Part shown: piece after piece, positions 1-13,513 of the stretch
Layout: the number at the start of each line of letters is the position of its first letter
Position numbering within the stretch: position 1 is the first letter of the stretch
DNA from: Rhodanobacter denitrificans
GTDB taxonomy: Bacteria; Pseudomonadota; Gammaproteobacteria; Xanthomonadales; Rhodanobacteraceae
Direction of reading: 5' to 3'
DNA: 64,000 nt
Assembly: GCF_003335105.1 (NCBI RefSeq)
Contig: NZ_QFWQ01000011.1
Span: forward strand, 62,001 to 126,000
Notes under the pieces: model-generated
Told to the model about the DNA's origin: nothing
Database searches by the model: none
The model's input: only the letters and a program-made list of their open reading frames with translations
Made by a program: the position numbers and the translations under genes

Positions 1-139
1 CGTGCACCCGGTTGGCATAGGTCAGCGCCACGCCGTAGCTCAGCAGCGCATCCAGAAGCAGCAGCACCGCCATCGGGATCAGCAGGAATACCAGTAGCCG
101 GCGACGCAGGCTGGGGCGCAAGGGCGACGACCGCTTCAT
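1..139 (-). CDS. Sensor histidine kinase, N-terminal fragment (TctE/QseC type)
   Basis: Only the first ~46 codons are inside the window; the gene runs off the left edge. The ATG overlaps the TGA of the upstream response regulator as ATGA, so the pair is translationally coupled. The visible protein begins with a basic segment rich in Arg, followed by a long hydrophobic helix (roughly residues 14-33) and a stretch ending ALTYANRVH. This is the usual start of TctE-like kinases: a first transmembrane helix leading into a periplasmic 2CSK_N sensor region. The dimerisation and ATPase domains are not visible, so the signal and specificity are unknown. Identification rests on the N-terminal signature and on the partner gene. 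Confidence 0.75.
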   Translation of the reverse strand, partial: MKRSSPLRPSLRRRLLVFLLIPMAVLLLLDALLSYGVALTYANRVH

Positions 140-825
140 GCCGACCCGCTGCCTTCTTCGGCAAGCTCTTCCAGCAGGTAGCCCAGCCCGCGGATCGTGC
201 GCACGCCGGTGCCGCTGCCGTCCAGCTTGCGGCGCAGGCGGTGGATGGCGATGTCGAGGCCGTTGTCGGTCAGGTCCTGGTCCCAGTCGCACAGCGCCTC
301 GACCAGTTGCGCGCGGCTGGTGACCCGGTCGGCGCGCAACGCCAGCGCCTCCAGCAGGCCGAACTCGCGCGCGGTGAGCTCCAGCGGCGTCTGGTCGACC
401 CAGGCGCGATGCCCGGGCAGGTCGAGCCGCAGCCGGCCGAGTTGCAGTTCCGGCTTGCCCTGGCTGCTGGCTCGCCGCAGCAGCGCGCGCACGCGCGCCT
501 CGAACTCGGCCAGCTCGAACGGCTTGACCAGGTAGTCGTCGGCGCCCAGGTCGAGCACGCGCACGCGGTCGGGCAGGCCGTCGCGCGCCGTGATCACCAG
601 CACCGGCAAGCCGGTTCCGCGGTTGCGCAGGCGCTGCAGCACCTCGCTGCCGTCGAGCACGGGCAGGCCGAGGTCCAGCACCAGCAGGTCGTAGTCGTGG
701 TCGCGCAGGGCTGCATCGGCGAGGCCGCCGTTGACCACGTGGTCCACCGCATGGCCGCCATGCCGCAGCGAGGCACGGATGCCTTCGGCAATGGACAGGT
801 CGTCCTCGGCCAGCAGAATGCGCAT
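136..825 (-). CDS. OmpR/PhoB-family response regulator
   Basis: A 229-residue two-component response regulator. The receiver domain (about residues 1-115) has the acidic pair D8/D9, the phospho-acceptor D51 in VLDLGLP, T79 and the K101-P switch motif. A winged-helix DNA-binding domain follows (about 130-222), with the family signature IHRLRRKLDGS and the TIRGLGYLL hairpin. I chose the ATG at MRILLAEDD because the receiver fold begins exactly there; an in-frame ATG 36 nt upstream would add a non-conserved tail. It overlaps the downstream kinase gene by four bases, as in TctDE/QseBC operons. The regulon cannot be read from the sequence. The ~280 bp upstream of the gene show no other gene. Confidence 0.93.
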   Translation of the reverse strand: MRILLAEDDLSIAEGIRASLRHGGHAVDHVVNGGLADAALRDHDYDLLVLDLGLPVLDGSEVLQRLRNRGTGLPVLVITARDGLPDRVRVLDLGADDYLVKPFELAEFEARVRALLRRASSQGKPELQLGRLRLDLPGHRAWVDQTPLELTAREFGLLEALALRADRVTSRAQLVEALCDWDQDLTDNGLDIAIHRLRRKLDGSGTGVRTIRGLGYLLEELAEEGSGSA

Positions 826-1109
826 CAAAACTCCGGGTTGCACGCGAATGTGCCGCATCATGGACCACCGGGTCGATGCTGTCTCGTGCGGCTCGGCGGC
901 GTGGATGGGGTCGCGGCGGACCGGTTTCCAGTCTTTACCCGCGTCCGTTCAGACAACGCCGGCGGCCCGCGGTTCGCGGCGCGGGGCCCGTTCAGTCCGT
1001 CACGTTCGCCGGCAACGCGCTGAACGCGTCGCCGCGAGCCAGTGCGGTGACGGTGTGCGGGCCGGGTGCCGCAGGATCGGGGCTCCGTGCCGCCCGGCCT
1101 GCGCCGATC

Positions 1110-1979
1110 TCACTCCGGCGTCTGCCGGCCCAGCCAGTCGCCCAGTTGCATCAGCACCTGGCCGCGCCCGGGCTCGGCCTCGTTGAACAGCTCGTGGTAC
1201 AGCGTCGAGAAGAAGCGCGTGGTCAGCCGGCCCGTCGCGGCTGCCTTGCGGGCAAACTCGCGGCTGCCAGACGGATCCACCAGCTCGTCGCTGTCCGCCA
1301 CCAGCAGCAGGGTCGGCTGCGCCAGACGGTTGGCGTCGGCGATGCACGCAGCGCCGGCGCGGAAGATGAAATCGGCCAGCCGCGGCGTGATCCAGCCGTG
1401 CTGCAGCGGATCACTGCGGTAGTCGGTCATCACCTGCGGATCGTGCGACAGCTTGTCGACGTCCAGCCCGTTGCGCAGCGGCAGGCTCGGCGCTACGCGG
1501 CTCAACAGCCGCGCCAGGGTGATCATCCGCGGCGACTCCCAGCTGCGCAGCGCCGGCGAGGACAGCAGCAGCGCCGGCGGTGCAACGCGGCCATCCAGCG
1601 CCGCACGCAGCGCGACCAGCCCTCCCATGCTGTGGCCGAGCAGCAGCGGCGGATGCGGCAGGCCGTTGGCGTAATCGTTGTAGACGGTGGCGAGATCTTC
1701 CAGCAGGTCGTCGCCGTGGCGCAGCCGGCCGCGACCGCCCGGGGTCTGGCCATGGCCGCGCTGGTCGTAGCCGCGCACGGCATAGCCGCGCTGGTTGAAC
1801 CACGCCGCCAGGCGCCGGTAGCGGCCGCTGTGTTCGCCCAGCCCGTGCACCAGCAGCACCGCGCCGCGCGCCTGCGGCAGCGGCCAGTCGCGCAGGAACA
1901 GCCGCTGGCCGTCGGCCAGGTCGAGCCAGGACATAGGTTCGGTGCCGTCCGCAGGACGGTTCTGCAGTGCCGCGTGCAT
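1110..1979 (-). CDS. Alpha/beta hydrolase, monoacylglycerol-lipase-like (lysophospholipase)
   Basis: A 289-residue serine hydrolase of the Hydrolase_4/PldB-like family, which cleaves monoacylglycerols or lysophospholipids. The oxyanion region VLLVHGLGEHSGRY (about residues 42-55) is followed by the nucleophile elbow GHSMGG with S117. The acid is probably in ADSDELVD and the base His in TLYHELFNE near the C terminus. No signal peptide is evident, so it is probably cytoplasmic. The start used (MHAALQ) gives a short extra N terminus; MSWLDLADG, 45 nt downstream (start at 1934), aligns better with the first strand and may be the real start. It appears monocistronic. The family is secure; the substrate is inferred. 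Confidence 0.85.
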   Translation of the reverse strand: MHAALQNRPADGTEPMSWLDLADGQRLFLRDWPLPQARGAVLLVHGLGEHSGRYRRLAAWFNQRGYAVRGYDQRGHGQTPGGRGRLRHGDDLLEDLATVYNDYANGLPHPPLLLGHSMGGLVALRAALDGRVAPPALLLSSPALRSWESPRMITLARLLSRVAPSLPLRNGLDVDKLSHDPQVMTDYRSDPLQHGWITPRLADFIFRAGAACIADANRLAQPTLLLVADSDELVDPSGSREFARKAAATGRLTTRFFSTLYHELFNEAEPGRGQVLMQLGDWLGRQTPE

Positions 1980-2035
1980 GGGTGGTTTCGCGTCCGTTTT
2001 TCGGGTCCGGCACCGCCGCGCGTGCCGTCGGGGTC

Positions 2036-2067
2036 GGCACGGATCCCGGCTGGCCGGGGTCCGTGCC
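2036..2067. terminator. GC-rich hairpin downstream of the protease gene
   Basis: A 14-bp stem (2036-2049 with 2054-2067, one G-T mismatch) and a 4-base loop lie 11 bp past the stop codon of the leftward protease gene. No run of T follows on either strand, so this may be an mRNA-stabilising hairpin or a weak terminator rather than a canonical Rho-independent one. Confidence 0.35.
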
Positions 2068-2077
2068 GGTGCAGGCA

Positions 2078-4087
2078 TCAATGTTCCGTGACGCGCATGT
2101 CCTTCGTCAGCAGGTCGAGCTTGCCCTTCATGTCGGCCTGGGGCTGGGTGCCCGCGGTGCCGTAGAAAGCGGTGTACAGCACCGTGGACGGCTGGCTGCC
2201 TGCGGCGGCCGGGGCGACCACGGCGTTGATCTTCATCAGGTCGTTCTCGTAGCGCGCCACGCCATTGTAGGGATACTCGCGCTCCGCCAGCTTGCGCCAG
2301 CGGCCGCTCAGGTCGTCGTCCAGCCCGGGCGGCGGTGCGACGTAGCGCTGCACGTTGACGTTGTTGTGGTCGTCGGAGGCGGTGTCCTTCCAGACGTTCA
2401 CGTCGCCCACGTCCCATACCGGCTTGCCGCCGTCCAAGAAGAAGCGGAAGCCGAGCCACAGCAGGTTGTCCGGCTTGACCGCCTGCAGGGTGGAGGGATA
2501 GGAGAACGCCACCCGCGGCGAGGTGTAGCTGAAGCGGTGGTCGTAGTCGAAGTCGATGCGGATGCCCTTCAGCGTGGCCGGCTGCAGCGCCGGATTGCCG
2601 AGGAAGTCCTTCCACTGCGCCAGGGTGCCCTGGTAGGTGACGTGGACGAAGCTGCTGATCTCGGCCAAGTCGAGCATCGTGTCGTGCTCGTGGGCGGGCG
2701 GCGTGAAGCGCACCAGCATCACGCTGCCGTCAGGCACCGGCAACGAATACGCCATCACCAGCGCATTCGCGTAGGGCAGCGGCCAGACGGCGACGTGCCA
2801 GGGTCGCCGCCAGCGGTCGAGGTGGGTCGATTCCCGCACCGGCTTGCCGAGCGAGGTGATCTTGACCTTTTCGCCGGCGACCGCGCGCTGGAACATGCCG
2901 GTGCGCGCCAGCAGGTCCATGCGCGATTTCGCGTCGCCGTAGAACGTCGCCGCGGCCACCCCGTCGGGCCGGCGCAGGCGGACCAGTCCATTGTTCGCGA
3001 CCGCGCCGGTGGCCACGTAGCCGTTGCCGTCCAGCGCGAAACGCTGCGCCTGTCCGCCGGCACGCCGCCATTCGCCGTCGCTGCCGCGCACGATCAGCGT
3101 GGGAAAACCATCCAGCTGCGTCTGCTGGTGCAGCAGCCTTGCCGAGCCCGCGCCGCTCGGAAACAGGTTGGCGGATTCCCTGGCGAGCAGCGCCTTCAGC
3201 TGCGCATCGCTGTTGGCGTCGATGCGCGACTGGAACTCGCGGTAGAAGTCGCCCAGGCCGACCGGCAGTGCGAACCGCGCCTTGAGCTGGCTGTTCTCGA
3301 CCGTATCGAACAGGTCGAGCTGGTAGGCAATGCGCGACTCCATTTCCGCGTTGCCGGACGGCGCGTCCAGCACCTCATGGATCGGCAGCGCGTAGTTGAG
3401 GTTCTCGTTGGCCGACTTCATCAGCACCACGCCGATCAGCTTGCCGTCCTTGTCCAGCAGCGGGCCGCCGCTGTTGCCGGGCGAAGCGGCGGCGGAGAAG
3501 CGCATCCACTTCCAGGCGCCGTTCTCCTGTTCCGGCGTGTCGGAGGTGTACAGGCCGTCGCGGATCACCACGCCGGTGCCCAGCGCGTTGCCCACTGCAT
3601 AGACCACCTGGTTGAGCGCCGGACTGGCGTCGACCTCCAGCGCCGCGTCGCCCGCCGGCGGCTGCGCCAGCGTGAACACCACGAAATCCTTGCCCAGCGA
3701 GAATTTCTCGATCTTGCCGATCGGGTACACGCGGCCCGCGGCGTCGCGCAGTTCGGGCGGCCCCCACAGGCTGGCCTCGCCGGCCAGCAGCACGTGCCCG
3801 GCGGTGACGTAGCGGTTGTGGCCGATCGCGAACGCGGTACCGATCGAGTAGTACTTGTCGGTACGCTCCTGGTAGGGCAGCAGCTCCAGCGGCAGCGGCC
3901 GTTCGTAGCTCAGCGTGTCGCCGGTCGGTTTCGCCTGCACCACCTCGAAGGTGGCCGCCTGGATCTTCGGCAGCATCGCGGGATCAAGGCTGGCCGCGCG
4001 TGCCGCCGTCGCCCCCGCGAGGCCCACGCCGGACAGCAGCACCAGCATGCCGAACCCGCGGATCGCTCCCTCATACCATGTGCGCAT
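2078..4087 (-). CDS. Exported trypsin-like serine protease with large C-terminal region
   Basis: A 669-residue protein with a Sec signal peptide (hydrophobic segment about residues 10-31, AARAA cleavage region). A chymotrypsin-fold protease domain follows, with a complete triad: H98 in VTAGHVLL, D134 in LGKDFVVF and S206 in SPGNSGGPLL. The remaining ~430 residues match nothing I recognise; a long segment near the middle resembles an independent domain rather than PDZ repeats. The start MRTWYEG was chosen because the signal peptide begins there; upstream in-frame codons lack export character. It is probably a periplasmic or secreted S1/S46-like peptidase acting on external protein, but the substrate and the role of the C-terminal region are unknown. 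It lies downstream of, and in the same direction as, the TonB receptor at 4.3-6.5 kb, with a ~170 bp gap. Confidence 0.8.
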   Translation of the reverse strand: MRTWYEGAIRGFGMLVLLSGVGLAGATAARAASLDPAMLPKIQAATFEVVQAKPTGDTLSYERPLPLELLPYQERTDKYYSIGTAFAIGHNRYVTAGHVLLAGEASLWGPPELRDAAGRVYPIGKIEKFSLGKDFVVFTLAQPPAGDAALEVDASPALNQVVYAVGNALGTGVVIRDGLYTSDTPEQENGAWKWMRFSAAASPGNSGGPLLDKDGKLIGVVLMKSANENLNYALPIHEVLDAPSGNAEMESRIAYQLDLFDTVENSQLKARFALPVGLGDFYREFQSRIDANSDAQLKALLARESANLFPSGAGSARLLHQQTQLDGFPTLIVRGSDGEWRRAGGQAQRFALDGNGYVATGAVANNGLVRLRRPDGVAAATFYGDAKSRMDLLARTGMFQRAVAGEKVKITSLGKPVRESTHLDRWRRPWHVAVWPLPYANALVMAYSLPVPDGSVMLVRFTPPAHEHDTMLDLAEISSFVHVTYQGTLAQWKDFLGNPALQPATLKGIRIDFDYDHRFSYTSPRVAFSYPSTLQAVKPDNLLWLGFRFFLDGGKPVWDVGDVNVWKDTASDDHNNVNVQRYVAPPPGLDDDLSGRWRKLAEREYPYNGVARYENDLMKINAVVAPAAAGSQPSTVLYTAFYGTAGTQPQADMKGKLDLLTKDMRVTEH

Positions 4088-4258
4088 AGGTTTCCTTTGC
4101 TCCGCGGCGGCCACCCACGGACTCCCCTCGGCATCCTCGCGGGCAGCGGCCGGCATGCATCTTGGCATGGCCGCACGCCGCGTGCATGGCAGACCCGGGC
4201 CGCGGCGCGGGCGATGCGCTGCCCGGCCGCTCCTAGCACCGGCGCGGCCGGTTACGGC

Positions 4259-6502
4259 TTACAGCTCGGCGCGGAATTCCACGCCGATGATGCGCGGGTC
4301 GTTGACGAACGCGGTGCGGTTGTTGAAGTCGATCGCACCGGTGATCGCCCGCTTGTCGGTGATGTTGCGGCCGTACAGGGCGACCTCGCGGCGGCCGTAA
4401 TCCCAGTTGTAGCCGAGCCGCACGCCGCCTTCCAGCAGCGGCTTGCCCTTGAACTCGGCCGAGTCGTACAGGAAGAAGTTCACCTCACTGCGGTAGTTCC
4501 AGTCGGTGTAGACGAAGAACTCACCACTCTCGCCGTAGGGGATGCCGTAGCGCGCGGTGAGCGTGCCGATCCACTTCGGCGCGTTCGGCAGGGTGTTGCC
4601 ATCGACCAGCGCGTTGCCCGCGGCGTTGAGCGGATCGAGCACGGTGCAGCCGGAACCGCACACTGCCACCGCCAGGCCCGGGTCCTTCAGCTTGGTGAAG
4701 TTGTAGCTGCCGCCGGCGGTGAGCACGAAGTTCGGCGTGAGGTAGGCCTCCAGGTCGAACTCGGCGCCGTAGCCCTGGGTCTTCTTCGCGTTGATCAGGC
4801 GGGTGACATTGATGTCGCCGCCCACCGCGGTGAGCTGCTGGTTGTGCATGTTGTAGCCGTACACGTCCGCGTTGAAGCGCACGTGGTTGTCCATGCCGGT
4901 GGTCTTGACGCCCAGCTCGTAGCTGGTGATCGTCTCGGGCTTCGCCTGCGAGATGAAGTCGGCGAACAGCACGCGGCCCTGCACGCTCGGCGCACGGAAG
5001 CCGTTGGCGACGCGCGCGTAGACGTTGACGTTCGGATTCAGCGTCCAGGTGCCGGTGAGGTCGCCGCTCCAGCGCGAGTCGTGCGGCTGCGCAGTCAGCA
5101 GCAGCGGGCCGCCGCCGATCGGCGACAGCACACGGTCCACCTTGAAATCGCGCGAGTCGTGCGACCAGCGCGCGCCGGCGCGCAGCTCGAAGTCGTCGGC
5201 GAGCTGGTAGTTGGCCGAGCCGAACAGCGCCCATGCCTTGGTGCGCTGGGTCTGCCTGGCGTAGCCGTCCAGCGCGTGGTTGTTGAAGGTGGCGTAGTCG
5301 AAGTTGCTGATCGCGATGTCCTCGTCGAACCAGTAGGCACCGACCTGCCAGTTGAGCTTGTCCTGCCCGTTGCTGGCGAGGCGGAATTCCTGGGTGATCT
5401 GGCGGTCGTGCGGCAGCGCGTCGGCGGTCTCGACCGGGAACGGGATGAAGCCCGGGCCCATCGGCGGATGGAACACCGCGCCGTAGCCGCCGTCGACGTC
5501 GCCGAGGCTGTAGGTGGTGGCGTGCTCCAGCCCGGTGATCGAGGTGAAGGTCATGTCGCCCAGGTTCCACGCCAGGTGCAGGTTGCTGCCCCAGCTGAAC
5601 AGGTGCTGCTTGTTGCGGCCGTCTTGCGCCACCTTGTAGCGGTCGAAGCCGGGCACGAAGCTGGGGCTGCCCAGCTCGATCGCATTGGCGCGGTTGACCA
5701 TCGCGCTGCCGTCCAGCCAGCGCGCGTGGCCGTTGAGCAGCGCGCTGAAGCCGCCGTCCTCGTACAGCGCCTGCAGCCGGACGGCGCGGTCGTTGTAGCC
5801 GCCCAGCACGTCCTTCTGCCCGGTGAAGGTGTTGTCGATCCAGCCGTCGCGGTGCTGCGCCAGCGCCGAGATGCGGCCGGACCAGTGCCCGCCGAGCGCG
5901 CCGCCCAGCGCGGCCTCGGCGTTCGCGGTGCCGAGCGAGCCGTAGGAGAGGCGGGCATAGCCGCTGGTTTCCTGGCTGGGCCGCACCGACTCGAACTTGA
6001 TCACGCCGGCCGGTGAGTTGCGCCCGAACAGCGTGCCCTGCGGGCCGCGCAGCACTTCGACCTGGGCCAGGTCGAACAACGGGAAGCCCTTCAGGATCGG
6101 GTTCTCCTGCACGATGTCGTCGTACACCATCGACACCGGCTGCGAGGCGTTGAGGTCGAAGTCGCTGTTGCCCAGGCCGCGGATATAGAAGCGCGGGAAC
6201 TCGCGGCCATAGGACGTCTCGGCATACACGCTGGGCGCGCGCGAGGCGAGCTGCAGCACGGTGTCGCCGGACTGGCCGAACGCCTCCAGCTTGTCCGGCG
6301 TCAGCACGGTCAGCGCCATCGGCACCTTCTGCATGTTCTCCACCCGCTTCGAGGCGGTGACGTTCACGGTCTGCAGTTCGGTGGCCTTGGCGGCCTGCGG
6401 CTTGGCCGGAGCAGCGGCCTGCGCCGCGGCGGCGACCGGCGCCAGTGCGGCAGCAAGGCAGGCAGCAAGTACGGCGGGACGCAGCGAGGTGACAGCGCGC
6501 AT
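4259..6502 (-). CDS. TonB-dependent outer-membrane receptor
   Basis: A 747-residue outer-membrane active transporter. The signal peptide is Ala-rich (about residues 1-27). A TonB-box-like segment (LQTVNVTASKR, about 43-53) precedes a plug domain with the motifs FYIRGLGNSDFD and VEVLRGPQGTLFGRNSPAGV. The rest is beta-barrel, ending with the typical C-terminal strand (IGVEFRAEL). This plug signature is that of the large Proteobacterial iron-complex/carbohydrate receptor group seen in Xanthomonads and Sphingomonads. The next gene upstream in the same direction is an exported GH3 beta-glucosidase, so glucoside uptake is possible, although most close relatives are annotated as siderophore receptors. 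The substrate is undetermined. Confidence 0.9.
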   Translation of the reverse strand: MRAVTSLRPAVLAACLAAALAPVAAAAQAAAPAKPQAAKATELQTVNVTASKRVENMQKVPMALTVLTPDKLEAFGQSGDTVLQLASRAPSVYAETSYGREFPRFYIRGLGNSDFDLNASQPVSMVYDDIVQENPILKGFPLFDLAQVEVLRGPQGTLFGRNSPAGVIKFESVRPSQETSGYARLSYGSLGTANAEAALGGALGGHWSGRISALAQHRDGWIDNTFTGQKDVLGGYNDRAVRLQALYEDGGFSALLNGHARWLDGSAMVNRANAIELGSPSFVPGFDRYKVAQDGRNKQHLFSWGSNLHLAWNLGDMTFTSITGLEHATTYSLGDVDGGYGAVFHPPMGPGFIPFPVETADALPHDRQITQEFRLASNGQDKLNWQVGAYWFDEDIAISNFDYATFNNHALDGYARQTQRTKAWALFGSANYQLADDFELRAGARWSHDSRDFKVDRVLSPIGGGPLLLTAQPHDSRWSGDLTGTWTLNPNVNVYARVANGFRAPSVQGRVLFADFISQAKPETITSYELGVKTTGMDNHVRFNADVYGYNMHNQQLTAVGGDINVTRLINAKKTQGYGAEFDLEAYLTPNFVLTAGGSYNFTKLKDPGLAVAVCGSGCTVLDPLNAAGNALVDGNTLPNAPKWIGTLTARYGIPYGESGEFFVYTDWNYRSEVNFFLYDSAEFKGKPLLEGGVRLGYNWDYGRREVALYGRNITDKRAITGAIDFNNRTAFVNDPRIIGVEFRAEL

Positions 6503-6615
6503 GGTCGGTCCTTTTGTCGGGGGAATGGACGACCGCAGTGCGGCCCACTCCGACACCGCGTCGTCAACGCATTGTCATACGACCGACCGTTTTGTGAAAG
6601 CGGACCGCGGCAGGG

Positions 6616-8847
6616 CTAACGCTGCATGCCGGCGGGAAAGACGCCGGGCAATCGCAATTTCGCCTGCTGCTCGATCTGCACCGAGGAATGGCCGAGCAGC
6701 AGGTGGCCGGTGCCGGCCTCTACGCGCCAGCCGTGGTTGCGCTCTTCGTAGCGCGCGAAGCGCACCGCCGGCAGGGTGAGGCGGATCCGTTTCGTCTCGC
6801 CCGGCTGCAGCGACACCTTCTGCCAGCCGACCAGCCGCGATGCCGCATCGCCGTGGAGCCGCGCGTAGAGCTGCGGGACGTCGGCGCCGGCACGCCCGCC
6901 GGTGTTGGTGACCGTGAACGACGCCGTCACCGTGCCGCCGGCATCGGTGGTGATGGCCAGCGGGCCGTAGCCGAACGTGGTGTAGCCGAGGCCGTAGCCG
7001 AACGGGAACAGCGGCTCGCTGCCGCGGCGCTGGAACCAGCGGTAGCCGACGTCGGCGCCTTCGATGTCGTAGTCGACCGTGTCGGCGGGCTTGCCCTGCG
7101 GCAGCAGGCCGATCTCGGCCAGGCCGGCGCCGGCGATGGTCGGGCGCGGCAGCTGCGACTCGTCGCGCGGCCAGCTGAGCGGCAGCCGGCCGGACGGATC
7201 GACCTCGCCGAACAGCAGCCGCGCGATCGCCTCGCCGCCGGCGCCGCCGGGATACCACGCCTCCAGCACCGCCCCCGTCTGCGCCAGCCACGGCATCGCC
7301 ACCGGGCCGTTGTTCTCCAGCACCACCACGGTGTGCGGGTTGGCCTTGGCGACGGCGGCGACCAGCGCGTCCTGGTTGCCGTCCAGCGCCATGCCTGGAC
7401 GGTCGAACGACTCGGCCGCCCATTGCTGCACGAACACCACCGCCACCTCGGACGACGCGGCCAGCTTCGCCGCGGCCTCGATGTCGGCGCCGCTCGCGTA
7501 GCGGGCGTTCCCGCTCACGCGCCGGGCGATCGCCGCCAGCGGCGCGGACGGGTGGTATTTCACCGGACCGGGCCACGCGGTCGGCGCCAGGCCGACCACC
7601 GGGTTGCCGTCCGGCGCAGTCACCGCCGACGAACCGCCGCCGGCCAGCACGCCCTTGTCGGCATGCGCGCCGATCACCGCCACCGACTTCAGCGTTCCCG
7701 CCAGCGGCAACAGCTTGTCCTGGTTGCGCAGCAGCACCGCGCCGGCTTCGGCGGCATCCTGCGCCACCTTCGCGTCGGCGGCGTAGTCGATCGGCGCCGG
7801 TTCGGCCGGATGGTCGATCGCGCCGACCGCGAACAGGCTGCGCAGGATCCGCTGCACCATGTCGTCCAGCCGCGCCTGCGGCACCTCGCCCCTGGCGATC
7901 GCCTCGCGCAGCGGCCCGTCGAAGTAGACCTGCGGGTCGAACGTCTCGCCGGCCGATTCCTGGTCGAGCCCGGCCAGCGCCGACTTCGCCGCGCTGTGCA
8001 CCGCGCCCCAGTCGGACATCACGAAGCCCTTGAAGCCCCAGTCGTGCTTGAGCACCTGGTCGAGCAGCCACTCGTTCTCGCAGGCATAGGTGCCGTTAAC
8101 GCGGTTGTACGCGCACATCACCGAGCCCGGCTCGCCGATGCCGAGCGCGATCTCGAACGCGCGCAGGTCCGATTCGCGCGCGGCGACCGGATCGAGCTTC
8201 GCGTTCATCGTGTTGCGGGCGGTTTCCAGGTCGTTGATGGCGAAGTGCTTGACCGTGGACACCACATGCTGCGACTGCACCCCGCGCACCGCGTGGCCGA
8301 CCATGATGCCGGCCAGCAGCGGATCCTCGCCGGCGTATTCGAAGTTGCGGCCGTTGCGCGGATCGCGCAGCAGGTTGACGCCGCCGGCCAGCAGCACGTT
8401 GAAGCCCTTGCGGTGCGCCTCGAGGCCGATCATCGCGCCGCCGGCCTCGGCCACGGCCGGGTCCCAGCTGGCCGCCGTCGCCAGTCCGGAGGGCAAGGCG
8501 GTCGCGCCATCGCTGCTGTGCGCGTTGAGCGGGCGCGCCACGCCCAGCCCCGCGTCGGTTTCCTGCAGCGCCGGCAGGCCCAGCCGCGTCAGCGCCGGCA
8601 CGAAGCCCGCCGAACCCAGCGCGCCGGCTGGCATCGGCCGCCCATCGGAGCCGCTGCCGTAGCGGGCGGTGATCAGCTGGAACTTCTCGTCCGGGGTCAT
8701 CGCCTGCACCACCAGGGCGGCGCGCACATCGGGCGACAGCGCCGCGTCCATCCACGGCCGTGCCGACGGTTGTTCCGCGGCGGCCGTGCCGCCCATGACG
8801 GCGAGGGCGATGGCGCTGGCAAGCAGATACGGCGGGCGACGGGACAT
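6616..8847 (-). CDS. bglX: Exported GH3 beta-glucosidase
   Basis: A 743-residue glycoside hydrolase family 3 enzyme that removes terminal beta-glucosyl residues. A signal peptide covers about residues 1-25. The TIM-barrel domain carries the catalytic nucleophile D279 in GFVMSDWGA and the substrate-binding KHFAIND motif. An alpha/beta sandwich domain (with GAVLLRN at its start) and a C-terminal fibronectin-III-like domain (VGWQKVSLQPGETKRI region) complete the typical three-domain layout. MSRRPP is preferred as the start because GAGG lies about 8 nt upstream; an ATG 15 nt earlier lacks a ribosome site. The upstream region shared with the divergent helicase gene contains the palindrome AACGTAACGTT (8900-8910), a possible LacI-family site. 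The symbol is by family resemblance. Confidence 0.9.
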   Translation of the reverse strand: MSRRPPYLLASAIALAVMGGTAAAEQPSARPWMDAALSPDVRAALVVQAMTPDEKFQLITARYGSGSDGRPMPAGALGSAGFVPALTRLGLPALQETDAGLGVARPLNAHSSDGATALPSGLATAASWDPAVAEAGGAMIGLEAHRKGFNVLLAGGVNLLRDPRNGRNFEYAGEDPLLAGIMVGHAVRGVQSQHVVSTVKHFAINDLETARNTMNAKLDPVAARESDLRAFEIALGIGEPGSVMCAYNRVNGTYACENEWLLDQVLKHDWGFKGFVMSDWGAVHSAAKSALAGLDQESAGETFDPQVYFDGPLREAIARGEVPQARLDDMVQRILRSLFAVGAIDHPAEPAPIDYAADAKVAQDAAEAGAVLLRNQDKLLPLAGTLKSVAVIGAHADKGVLAGGGSSAVTAPDGNPVVGLAPTAWPGPVKYHPSAPLAAIARRVSGNARYASGADIEAAAKLAASSEVAVVFVQQWAAESFDRPGMALDGNQDALVAAVAKANPHTVVVLENNGPVAMPWLAQTGAVLEAWYPGGAGGEAIARLLFGEVDPSGRLPLSWPRDESQLPRPTIAGAGLAEIGLLPQGKPADTVDYDIEGADVGYRWFQRRGSEPLFPFGYGLGYTTFGYGPLAITTDAGGTVTASFTVTNTGGRAGADVPQLYARLHGDAASRLVGWQKVSLQPGETKRIRLTLPAVRFARYEERNHGWRVEAGTGHLLLGHSSVQIEQQAKLRLPGVFPAGMQR

Positions 8848-8988
8848 GGACGACCTCGGCATGGGAAAGGGGTAGCGTGGCAGTGGACCACAGGGTGCTA
8901 ACGTAACGTTTTCATCGCAAGCCACCACGTCACGATCCGACGCTTCGCGCTTGCGTGAAACGCCGATGGTACCCATCTCCGGAGGACC

Positions 8989-13350
<4,362 letters not shown>

Positions 13351-13354
13351 CGCC

Positions 13355-13513
13355 ATGGGCTGCCTGCCGGTCCTGCTGTTGCTTCCGCTAGGATTCGGCG
13401 TCGGCTACCTGTTCGCCGGCAACAGCGGCGCCTTGTGGGGTGCCGGTACTGGCCTGCTGCTGGGCTTGCTGTCGATGGCCTTGTTCATCAAGGCGCTACG
13501 CGGGCGTCGCTAG
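13355..13513 (+). CDS. Small two-helix membrane protein (52 aa)
   Basis: A short open frame beginning four bases after the helicase stop codon and translating to MGCLPVLLLLPLGFGVGYLF and onward to a basic end (ALRGRR). It contains two strongly hydrophobic Gly/Leu-rich segments (about residues 4-20 and 26-46) separated by a short polar turn. The tight spacing and the codon usage, typical of the neighbours, favour a real gene translated with the helicase. Its TAG stop overlaps the TAG stop of the convergent NagX-like gene. No family is recognised; it could be a small inner-membrane protein of unknown role. Confidence 0.55.
   Translation: MGCLPVLLLLPLGFGVGYLFAGNSGALWGAGTGLLLGLLSMALFIKALRGRR

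Noticed and set aside
862-1109. Small gene between the response regulator and the hydrolase
   Set aside because: Open frames here lack ribosome sites and their products are Arg/Pro/Gly-rich shadows; nothing recognisable was found.
1967-6016. A 1349-codon open frame on the plus strand over the protease and TonB receptor
   Set aside because: Same reason: antisense to genes with intact motifs, no ribosome site, and low-complexity composition.
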